A stretch of 64,000 nucleotides of DNA from Saccharopolyspora indica (GTDB lineage: Bacteria; Actinomycetota; Actinomycetes; Mycobacteriales; Pseudonocardiaceae). The stretch is taken from contig NZ_JAQGLB010000008.1 of the NCBI RefSeq assembly GCF_027853965.1, forward strand, positions 1 to 64,000. The letters run 5' to 3'. The position numbers and the translations under genes were made by a program. Shown here one piece after another: positions 57,572 through 64,000 of the stretch. Position 1 is the stretch's first letter; each line of letters begins with the position of its first letter. The notes beneath the pieces were generated by a model, which searched no databases, was not told the DNA's origin, and saw only the letters and a list, made by a program, of their open reading frames with translations.

Positions 57572-58453
57572 ATGGTTGAGCAGTCCCGCACGCCCGTGAC
57601 CGTCCTCGGTCTCGGTTCGATGGGCAGTGCGCTGGCCGGAGCGTTCATCGACGCCGGCCATCCGACGACCGTCTGGAACCGGACGGCGTCGAAGGCCGAG
57701 CCGCTGGTGGCCAAGGGAGCCGTGCACGCGGCTTCGGTCGAGGAAGCGGTTGCGGCGAGTCCGCTGGTGATCGCCTGCCTGACGACGTACGAGAACACCG
57801 TCGAAGCGCTGGAGCCCGCCGCTGCTGCGCTGGCCGGACGTGCTCTGGTCCCGCTGAACAGCGGGTCGCCGTCGGGTGCGCGCCGGATGGCGGAGTGGGC
57901 GACCGGGCGCGGAGCCCGCTACCTGGACGGGGCGATCAAGAACGTGCCGTCCGCGGTGGGCGCGGCGGACACCCTGCTCTACTACGGCGGTGACCGGAGC
58001 GTCTTCGACGAGCACGAGGCGACGCTGCGGGTCATGGGCGGCGACACCGTCTACCTCGGTGCTGACGCGGACCTCGCCGCTCTGTACGAGATGGCCGTGG
58101 GCGGCACCTTGTTGCCCGCGCTCGTGGGGTTCTTCCAGGGCGCGGCGGCGTTGCAGGCGCGCGGGCTCGAGGCCGCGTCGATGGTGCGGTTCAGCGTCAA
58201 GTGGTTCGAGATGATCAACTCCGTGCTGCCCGTCTTCGCCGCCGAGATCGACCGCGGCGAGTACGGCGACGCGGCATCGTCGGTGAACCTGTTCCTCGCC
58301 GGAGCGGCCCACGACGAGGAGCTGGGCCGGGAGGCGAACATCGACGTGGCGTGGCACGAGCCGTTCCGCGAACTGCTGGAACGCGCCGTCGCGGCGGGCC
58401 ACGGCGAGCACAGCATCTCCGCTCTCACCGAGGTGCTGAAGAAGCCCGCGTGA
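57572..58453 (+). CDS. Imine-reductase-like NADP-dependent oxidoreductase
   Basis: The 293-residue protein has the Rossmann motif GLGSMGSALAGAF at residue 13 and WNRTASKAEPL, whose Arg favours NADPH. LDGAIKNVPS and the C-terminal helical dimer domain resemble imine reductases and beta-hydroxyacid dehydrogenases. The lysine usually catalytic in hydroxyacid dehydrogenases is not obvious, which favours the imine-reductase branch. It is controlled, by inference, by the divergent HxlR protein. Confidence 0.87.
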   Translation: MVEQSRTPVTVLGLGSMGSALAGAFIDAGHPTTVWNRTASKAEPLVAKGAVHAASVEEAVAASPLVIACLTTYENTVEALEPAAAALAGRALVPLNSGSPSGARRMAEWATGRGARYLDGAIKNVPSAVGAADTLLYYGGDRSVFDEHEATLRVMGGDTVYLGADADLAALYEMAVGGTLLPALVGFFQGAAALQARGLEAASMVRFSVKWFEMINSVLPVFAAEIDRGEYGDAASSVNLFLAGAAHDEELGREANIDVAWHEPFRELLERAVAAGHGEHSISALTEVLKKPA

Positions 58454-58499
58454 GATTCGCAGCCGTCGGATCCGGGCCAACGCTGATAGCGTTCCGAGG

Positions 58500-59459
58500 A
58501 TGACTGCTGCCACCGAGCCAGTGCTGGTGATTGGTGCGGGAGTGCAGGGGCTGACCTGCGGCGTCGTGCTCGCCGAGGCAGGTCGGGCCGTGCGGATCCG
58601 GACCGCGGACCGGCCGCGCGAGACCACCTCGGCCGCGGCCGGTGCGATGTGGGGACCGGCGCAGCTCCGCCCCGCCGAACGGGTGCTGTACTGGGTGACC
58701 CGCTCGCACGCCGAGTTCACCGCGCTCGCCCGCGAGGAGGGCTCCGGGGTGCACCTGACCGGCGGTCGGATGGCCGCCCGCTTCGACCTGGGCGATGCGG
58801 TCCCGACCGAGGCCAGGCTGATCCCGGACCTGCGGCGATGCACCCAGGACGAGTTGCCGGACGGCTTCGTCAGCGGCTACTGGGGAACCGTGCCGCTGAT
58901 CGACATGCCGCGCTACCTCGACCACCTGGTCGCCCGGTTCCAGGACGCCGAGGGAGAGCTGCAGATCAGCCCGGTCTCATCGCTGGCCGACGCGGTCGCC
59001 GAGTCCGGCACGGTGGTCAACTGCACGGGGTTGGGCGCGCGCGAACTCGTCGGCGACCCCGGCGTGCACCCGGTGCGCGGGCAGAGCGTGGTGGTGCGCA
59101 ACCCCGGCGTCGACGAGTACTTCGTCGAGCTGACCGACTCGGGCGAGTTCGCAGCGTGCATGCCGCACGGCGACCACGTGGTGCTCGGCGGGGTGGCCGA
59201 ATCCCAGGAGTGGCACCTCGGGGCCCGGCCGGAGGTGACCGCGGGCATCCGGCGGCGGTGCGCGGCGATCGAGCCGCGGCTGGCCGACGCCGAGGTGCTC
59301 GGCGAGACGGTCGGGCTGCGGCCCGGTCGCGAGTCGGTGCGGGTCGAGGTCGAGCGGTACCGGGGAGGCCGGATCATCCACAACTACGGGCACGGCGGTT
59401 GCGGGGTGGCCCTGTCCTGGGGATGCGCCTTCGAGGTCGCCGACCTCGTGGAGGGCTGA
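58500..59459 (+). CDS. D-amino-acid oxidase
   Basis: The 319-residue flavoenzyme has FAD-binding GAGVQGLTCG at residue 12, TSAAAGAMWGP near 43, and the DAAO signature NYGHGGCGV near residue 293. Length and motifs match the bacterial D-amino-acid oxidases. It oxidises D-amino acids to keto acids, ammonia and hydrogen peroxide. The ATG at 58500 is 47 bases after the imine-reductase-like gene, so both may be co-expressed; one would yield imino acids and the other could reduce imines. Confidence 0.9.
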   Translation: MTAATEPVLVIGAGVQGLTCGVVLAEAGRAVRIRTADRPRETTSAAAGAMWGPAQLRPAERVLYWVTRSHAEFTALAREEGSGVHLTGGRMAARFDLGDAVPTEARLIPDLRRCTQDELPDGFVSGYWGTVPLIDMPRYLDHLVARFQDAEGELQISPVSSLADAVAESGTVVNCTGLGARELVGDPGVHPVRGQSVVVRNPGVDEYFVELTDSGEFAACMPHGDHVVLGGVAESQEWHLGARPEVTAGIRRRCAAIEPRLADAEVLGETVGLRPGRESVRVEVERYRGGRIIHNYGHGGCGVALSWGCAFEVADLVEG

Positions 59460-59490
59460 CCGGGAAGGCGCCGGTGGCGTCTCCGGGTGG

Positions 59491-59787
59491 TCAGGCCTTG
59501 AGCTCCTCGACCACGTTGTCGATCTCCTGCGCCAGCGAGGTGTCGTTGGCGGTGATCCCGCCCTTGGAGTGCGTGCTGCAGTGGAACACCACGGTGCGCC
59601 AGCGGATGTCCATGTCCGGGTGGTGGTTCTCGCTCTCCGCGATCTCGGCGATCCGGGTGACGGCCTGGATGGCCTGCGGGAAGCTGGCGAACTCCACGGT
59701 GCGGGACAGCTGAGCCCCGTCCTGCCGCCATTCCGGGAGATGCTGGAGCGCGTCGGTGACCTGGGTGTCGGTGAGTAGTTCGGTCAT
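59491..59787 (-). CDS. phhB: Pterin-4a-carbinolamine dehydratase
   Basis: The 98-residue protein has the PCD core: LPEWRQDGAQLSRTVEF, then SENHHPDMDIRWRTVVF and STHSKGGIT. It dehydrates 4a-hydroxy-tetrahydropterin, recycling the cofactor of aromatic amino acid hydroxylases; some members also act as regulators. The ATG at 59787 is the family start. It is convergent with the D-amino-acid oxidase gene. Confidence 0.92.
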   Translation of the reverse strand: MTELLTDTQVTDALQHLPEWRQDGAQLSRTVEFASFPQAIQAVTRIAEIAESENHHPDMDIRWRTVVFHCSTHSKGGITANDTSLAQEIDNVVEELKA

Positions 59788-59871
59788 GTGGACATGGTGG
59801 CGGCTCCGCACCCCGAACTCCACCGGGGCGGGCACCCACCACCCCGGCCGCGCCGCCATCACCCGGGAGGC

Positions 59872-59895
59872 GGTCAATTTCGCGCGAAATTGACC
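59872..59895. repeat. Hairpin family H2, copy d
   Basis: GGTCAATTTCGC and its complement form a perfect 24-base palindrome. The centre is GC instead of TA as in copies a-c. It lies between the GNAT gene's end and phhB's start. Confidence 0.88.
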
Positions 59896-59935
59896 ACGGC
59901 CGCGCGGGGTGGAACGGGGTGGGGCTTTCTGCTGG

Positions 59936-60355
59936 TCAGGTGGGGTTTTCTGGGCGGGGGCGCTCCATGTAGGTGGCGTCGGGTTCGGCGAAGCCGAACG
60001 AGCGGTAGAGGCCGTGGGCGTCGTTGGTGTGCAGCATCCAGCGGAAGTCGCGTCCTGGGCCCTCCTCGACCATGACGCGCACCAGGGCCTTGCCGACCCC
60101 GTGGCCGCGGCCTTCGGGGAGGACGAACACGTCGGCCAGGTAGGCGCTGCCCACACCGTCGGAGAACGCCCGGGCGAAGCCGAGCTGCCCGCCGTCGGAC
60201 TTCCGGTAGGCGCCGACCACCCGCCAGGCCTGGTCGATCTGCCGTTCGAACTGCTCGCGGGTGCGCCACTTGCCCCAATACGCCTGCGTGGTCAGGAAGT
60301 CCCACACCGCGTCGCGATCCACCCGGTCCCGCGAGTCGTCCACCTCGAACTCCAT
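59936..60355 (-). CDS. GNAT-family acetyltransferase
   Basis: The 139-residue protein has the acetyl-CoA site VLPEGRGHGVGKALVR near residue 78 and a C-terminal LYRSFGFAEPD, typical of GNAT enzymes. The substrate is unknown. The ATG at 60355 is the first start. It lies between two H2-type palindromes (59872 and 60425). Confidence 0.87.
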   Translation of the reverse strand: MEFEVDDSRDRVDRDAVWDFLTTQAYWGKWRTREQFERQIDQAWRVVGAYRKSDGGQLGFARAFSDGVGSAYLADVFVLPEGRGHGVGKALVRVMVEEGPGRDFRWMLHTNDAHGLYRSFGFAEPDATYMERPRPENPT

Positions 60356-60424
60356 GAGCGCCAGGCTACTGCGCGAGCGCCCTCCGAGAACACGGGATTT
60401 CGGCGCGGCTTCCCGGGTTCGGGT

Positions 60425-60446
60425 GGCGATTTCGCGCGAAATCGCC
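60425..60446. repeat. Hairpin family H2/H3-related, copy e
   Basis: GGCGATTTCGC and its complement form a perfect 22-base palindrome, sharing ATTTCGCGCGAAAT with copy d but with GGCG outer pairs as in the H3 copies. Confidence 0.85.
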
Positions 60447-60452
60447 GAGTCC

Positions 60453-61553
60453 TCAGAGTCCGGCGTGGAGGGCGGTCAGCAGGCGGTGGGCCCGGTCGTC
60501 GAAGCCCTCCGTGCGCATCAGGCAGGGGCTGAAGGCGAAGGACACACCCGCGCTCGGCCAGCAGCCGAACAGCGAGCCGCCAGCACCGCTGTGCCCGAAG
60601 CCCTCGGCCACCGGCCCGTAGGTCCCGAGCGCGTCCTGGAGCTCGTAGCCGAGGCCGAAGACCAGCGGGCGACCGGTTCCCGGATCGGTGCCGCGGCTCT
60701 CCTCGCGGCTGATCCGCTCCACTGTGGACTTGCTGACCAGCTCGCCGCTCACCAGCGCCGAGTACATCGCGGCCAGGCCCCTGGCCGATGCCATCGCACC
60801 GCCGCCCGGCATGCCGATGATCCACCAGTCCGGGGTGTTCCACGGCGCGTCGTCGCCCAGCAACGACGGCGGGTTCCCGTAGACCTTGTCCCGGTAGGCC
60901 AGCGCTTCCGGCGTGTTCAGCCGATTGGCCACCCGGTAGTCCGATGCGCGCCAGCGCCTGCCGGTGCGCGGCCACTGCGCCTCCGGCAAGCCGAGCCAGA
61001 AGTCCGCGCCGAGCGGCTCGGCGATCTCGGCGCGCAGGAACTCGCCGACCTCCCGGCCGTCGGCCCGGCGGATCAGCTCACCGGCCAGCCAGCCGAAGGT
61101 CAGCGCGTGGTAGGCGGTCGTCGAGCCGACCGGCCACAGCGGGGCCTGCGCGGCCAGCAGCGCGGCCATCGCCCGGTGGTCGGCGGCGTCCTCGCGGGTC
61201 ACCGGGCGCTCCGGGTAGGGCAGGCCCGCCGCGTGCGAGAGCAGCTGGCGCACCGCGACGTCCTGCTTGCCCGCCGCGCCGAACTCCGGCCAGTAGCGGA
61301 CCACCGGCGCGTCCGGATCGATCGCGCCGCGGTCGATCAGCAGGGCCACGCCGGTGGCCACGATGCCCTTGGTGCCGGAGAAGATCGGCATCAGGGTGTC
61401 CGTCGTCATCGGCTCGGTGCCGTCGGGATCGCGGTGCCCGGATTGCAGGTCGAGGACCTGCTCGCCGTCGCGGAACACGGCGAAGGCCGCTCCGGCGGCA
61501 TCGGCGGCGACCACCGCCGCGAACTCCTCGGCCACCAGGTCGAAACCGCTCAT
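60453..61553 (-). CDS. Beta-lactamase-family serine hydrolase
   Basis: The 366-residue protein has the SxxK motif SGTK with Ser59 and Lys62, a Tyr near residue 149 in AYHALTFGW, and HSGAGGS near 335 replacing the KTG box. This is the pattern of class C-like esterases and D-aminopeptidases (EstB group) rather than true beta-lactamases. No signal peptide is visible. Its start overlaps the ABC ATPase stop by four bases, so it belongs to the transporter operon and may process the imported peptide or ester. Confidence 0.88.
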   Translation of the reverse strand: MSGFDLVAEEFAAVVAADAAGAAFAVFRDGEQVLDLQSGHRDPDGTEPMTTDTLMPIFSGTKGIVATGVALLIDRGAIDPDAPVVRYWPEFGAAGKQDVAVRQLLSHAAGLPYPERPVTREDAADHRAMAALLAAQAPLWPVGSTTAYHALTFGWLAGELIRRADGREVGEFLRAEIAEPLGADFWLGLPEAQWPRTGRRWRASDYRVANRLNTPEALAYRDKVYGNPPSLLGDDAPWNTPDWWIIGMPGGGAMASARGLAAMYSALVSGELVSKSTVERISREESRGTDPGTGRPLVFGLGYELQDALGTYGPVAEGFGHSGAGGSLFGCWPSAGVSFAFSPCLMRTEGFDDRAHRLLTALHAGL

Positions 61554-63322
61554 CGGTCGCTCGCCTCCAGCTGGAAGTTCGGCGCGTCGGTCAGCAGCGA
61601 TCGGGTGTACTCGTGCTGCGGCGCGGCGAACAGCTCGTCGGCCGCGGCCTGCTCCACGATCCGGCCGCCCTGCAGCACCGCCACCTGCTGCGCGATGTTG
61701 CGCACCAGCGCGATGTTGTGCGTGACGAACACCAGCGCCAGCCCCATCTTCTCGCGCAGGTCCCGCAGCAGGTCGACGATCGCCGACTGCACCGACACGT
61801 CCAGCGCGGAGGTGATCTCGTCGCAGATCAGCACGTCCGGCCGAGTGACCAGCGCGCGGGCGATCGCCACCCGCTGCCGCTCCCCGCCGCTGAGCTGGTC
61901 CGGGTAGCGCTCGGCGATGTCCGGGCGCAGCGCGGCCAGCTCCAGCGCCTCGATCACCCGCTCCTCGGTGCTCTTGCCGCCGTGATCACCGCCGAGCACC
62001 GAGATCGGCTGGGCGACCAGATCGCGCACGCGGCGGCGCGGGTTGAGCGACTCGTAGGGGTTCTGGAACACGTACTGCACCTGGCGGCGCTGGTCGCGCG
62101 TTCGCTTCGCGCTGCTGGGCGCGAGTTCGCTGCCGCGCAGCAGCACCGATCCCTCGTGCTTGGGGTGCAGACCGGCCAGGCAGCGCGACAGCGTGGTCTT
62201 GCCGCTGCCCGACTCGCCCAGCAGCGCCAGGCAGGAACCGGGCGAGACTGCCAGCGAGACGTCCTGCAGCACCGGCGAATCCGTGTACCAGGCGCGGATG
62301 TTGCGCACCTCGAGCACCGGTTCCGCCGACTCGGGTGCGGTGTCCGCGGGGCGCGGCTCGGCCACCAGCCGGCCGGAACGCGGGTTCAGGCAGCGGATCT
62401 CGTGCCCTGCGGCGACTTCCTCGAGCGCCGGGACCTCGCGGCGGCACTCGTCGGTCGCCGCGGCGCAGCGCGGTGCGAACGCGCAGCCGCCCGGGCGGTT
62501 CAGCGGTGACGGCGCCTGGCCGTCGATGGCCTGCATCGCCCGCTTGCCGTCGAGATCCGGTACCGCGAGCACCAGACCTGCCGTGTAGTGGTGGCGCGGC
62601 TCGTTCAGCACCTCGTCGGTCGGGCCGGTCTCCACGATGCGCCCGGAGTACATCACCGCGATCCGGTCGGCCAGCTCGGCGACCACCGCCATGTCGTGCG
62701 AGATGTAGACACCGGCCGTGCCGTGCCGCTCGCACATCTCGCGGATCGTGGCCAGCACCTTCTTCTGCGTGGTGACGTCCAGGCCGGTGGTGGGCTCGTC
62801 CAGCACCACCACCTCGGGACGGCCCACGAACGCCATCGCGATCGCGATCCGCTGCTGCTGCCCGCCCGAGAGCTGGTGCGGGTAGCGGCGCAGGAAATCG
62901 TCGTCGTCCGGCAGCGCGACCTCGGCGAGCACCTGCTTGATGCGCGTGCGCGCGGCGGCACCGGAGACGTCGTGCACGGCTTCGGCGAGCTGGGTGTTCA
63001 GCCGCAGCGCCGGGTTCAGCGCGGAGGCGGGGGACTGCGGGATGTAGGCCACCCGGCGGCCGCGCAGCGCTGCGGCCTGCTTGGCGGGCAGGCCCGTGAG
63101 ATCGGTGTCCCCGATGTGGATGCGGCCGTCGGCGATGCGGGTGCCGCGCTTGCAGTAGCGCAGCATCGCCAGGCCCAGCGTGGTCTTGCCGGACCCGGAC
63201 TCGCCGATCAGGCCCAGGATCTCGCCCGGTGCCAGGGTGAGCGAGATGTCGGCGACGATGGCGGCTTCCGAGGGCACGCCCCGGATCTCCAGACCGACGG
63301 CGTCCAGGGCGAAGGCAGTCAT
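61550..63322 (-). CDS. Oligopeptide-type ABC transporter, fused double ATPase
   Basis: The 590-residue protein contains two ABC domains of the DppD/DppF type in one chain. The first has GESGSGKTT near residue 40, HQLSGGQQQRIAIAMA and VVLDEPTTGLDV. The second has GESGSGKTT near residue 380, DQLSGGERQRVAIARA and LICDEITSALDV. A cysteine-containing segment (CAFAPRCAAATDEC, then CLNP) between them resembles the C-terminal iron-sulfur-like motif of these ATPases. It energises uptake of peptides or similar compounds. The ATG at 63322 has GGAGGTG upstream. A palindrome separates it from the permease. Confidence 0.92.
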   Translation of the reverse strand: MTAFALDAVGLEIRGVPSEAAIVADISLTLAPGEILGLIGESGSGKTTLGLAMLRYCKRGTRIADGRIHIGDTDLTGLPAKQAAALRGRRVAYIPQSPASALNPALRLNTQLAEAVHDVSGAAARTRIKQVLAEVALPDDDDFLRRYPHQLSGGQQQRIAIAMAFVGRPEVVVLDEPTTGLDVTTQKKVLATIREMCERHGTAGVYISHDMAVVAELADRIAVMYSGRIVETGPTDEVLNEPRHHYTAGLVLAVPDLDGKRAMQAIDGQAPSPLNRPGGCAFAPRCAAATDECRREVPALEEVAAGHEIRCLNPRSGRLVAEPRPADTAPESAEPVLEVRNIRAWYTDSPVLQDVSLAVSPGSCLALLGESGSGKTTLSRCLAGLHPKHEGSVLLRGSELAPSSAKRTRDQRRQVQYVFQNPYESLNPRRRVRDLVAQPISVLGGDHGGKSTEERVIEALELAALRPDIAERYPDQLSGGERQRVAIARALVTRPDVLICDEITSALDVSVQSAIVDLLRDLREKMGLALVFVTHNIALVRNIAQQVAVLQGGRIVEQAAADELFAAPQHEYTRSLLTDAPNFQLEASDR

Positions 63323-63382
63323 CGACACCTCCTGGGGTAGTGGGAGAACACGGCTGAGATGGCTCGGTGCGCGGTGATCCCA

Positions 63383-63404
63383 CGCGATTTCAATTGAAAT
63401 CGCG
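63383..63404. repeat. Hairpin family H3, copy e
   Basis: GCGATTTCAATTGAAATCGC, extended by one more pair, is a perfect 22-base palindrome. It lies inside the transporter operon, between permease and ATPase genes on the same strand, so it may attenuate or stabilise the message. Confidence 0.88.
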
Positions 63405-63437
63405 CAACGATCGGCGCGGGAGCGGTTCGGACGGGCA

Positions 63438-64000
63438 TCAGCGGGCCTTCTCGATGCCGCGGTCCACACCGGCCACCGAGCGGGCCAGGCCGTCGGCGAC
63501 CAGGTTCGTGCCGATGGTCAGCACCGCGATCGCCAGCACCGGCAGCGCCACCGCCCACGGCTGGACGGTCAGGGCGATCCGGTTCTCGTTGATCATCAGG
63601 CCCCAGTCCGCCGTCGGCGGCTGCAGGCCGAGGCCGAGGAAGCTCAGGCCCGCGACCAGGCCGATCGAGTAGTTCAGCCGCAGGCCGAGCTCGACCAGCA
63701 CGGTTCCGGTGACGTTCGGCAGGATCTCGCCGAGCAGGATCCGCACCTTGGACAGGCCGATCGCCTCGGCCGACTTGACGAAGTCGCGCTCGGCCACCGA
63801 CAGGGTGGCCGCCCGCACCACGCGCATCACCCGCGGCAGGTGGCTGCCGCCGACCACCAGCACCAGCAGCCACAGCTCCGGTCCGACCACGCTCACGAAC
63901 AGCAGGGCCAGCACGACCTGCGGGAACGCCAGCGCGATGTCGCCGAAGCGCATCAGCAGCTCGTCCAGCCAGCCTCGCCGGTAGCCGGCGTACATGCCCA
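63438..64000 (-). CDS. ABC transporter permease (DppC type), partial
   Basis: The C-terminal 187 or so residues are visible and the gene enters from the right edge. The membrane protein has the inner-loop motif EAIGLSKVRILLGEILPNV, which contacts the ATPase, and LSFLGLGLQPPTADWGLMI, both typical of DppC/OppC permeases. It is the upstream member of the operon with the fused ATPase and the serine hydrolase. The substrate is probably a peptide or related compound. Confidence 0.9.
   Translation of the reverse strand, partial: GMYAGYRRGWLDELLMRFGDIALAFPQVVLALLFVSVVGPELWLLVLVVGGSHLPRVMRVVRAATLSVAERDFVKSAEAIGLSKVRILLGEILPNVTGTVLVELGLRLNYSIGLVAGLSFLGLGLQPPTADWGLMINENRIALTVQPWAVALPVLAIAVLTIGTNLVADGLARSVAGVDRGIEKAR

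Noticed and set aside
59874..60305. Leftward frame ending VNFARN over the GNAT gene
   Set aside because: It is a shadow frame; the GNAT gene in another frame has the acetyl-CoA motif.

Overview
The window is GC-rich actinobacterial DNA (GTG starts, strong third-position GC). It is most likely from a Pseudonocardiaceae member close to Saccharopolyspora. That placement is inferred from gene content and from the order phoH2, fumC, glpX, DUF4245, xseB, xseA, a lipid-droplet-type protein, ispH, DUF6542 and ychF, which follows the Rv1095-Rv1112 neighbourhood of Mycobacterium as I know it. No rRNA, tRNA, CRISPR array, transposase or integrase was found.

Layout. 1-12.5 kb: a small secreted protein (cut by the window edge), a DUF885 peptidase-like protein, PhoH2, GuaB1-type GMP reductase, a DUF3800 gene with three copies of a hairpin element around it, DUF4288, LigB DNA ligase, a secreted VWA protein, fumarase and a secreted trypsin-like protease. 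12.6-20.1 kb: a ferredoxin-NADP reductase-like flavoprotein, a large AfsR/SARP regulator divergent from an SDR plus F420-type oxidoreductase pair, a second secreted protease and GlpX. 20.3-25.6 kb: DUF4245, exonuclease VII, IspH and DUF6542. 25.8-36.6 kb: a sugar cassette with an ABC importer, a secreted GH172/DUF2961 glycosidase, a LacI repressor, a fucose/arabinose-type isomerase and an FGGY kinase. This fits D-arabinose or D-arabinan use through D-ribulose 5-phosphate. Two promoters in it share the same -35, -10 and LacI-operator geometry. 36.7-46.6 kb: a lipoprotein esterase, DNA repair genes (RmuC, SbcD/SbcC, Ogt, Ada-AlkA), a GntR regulator and an SRPBCC protein.

46.7-55.7 kb: ychF, followed by about 6 kb of small accessory genes punctuated by four same-strand remnants of the ychF 3' end and a truncated duplicate of a VOC gene. 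I read this as an accretion hot spot at the ychF terminus. 55.8-64 kb: a MerR regulator with a hydrolase, an HxlR regulator divergent from an imine-reductase-like gene, a D-amino-acid oxidase, a pterin dehydratase, a GNAT enzyme, and a peptide-type ABC transporter with a serine hydrolase (the operon runs off the window).

Intergenic DNA is rich in sequence-conserved hairpins in at least four families. Members of a family keep a core sequence while the flanks or stems change in a paired way. Some provide the stop codon of the adjacent gene, and some lie in promoter regions, so plain transcription termination does not explain them all.
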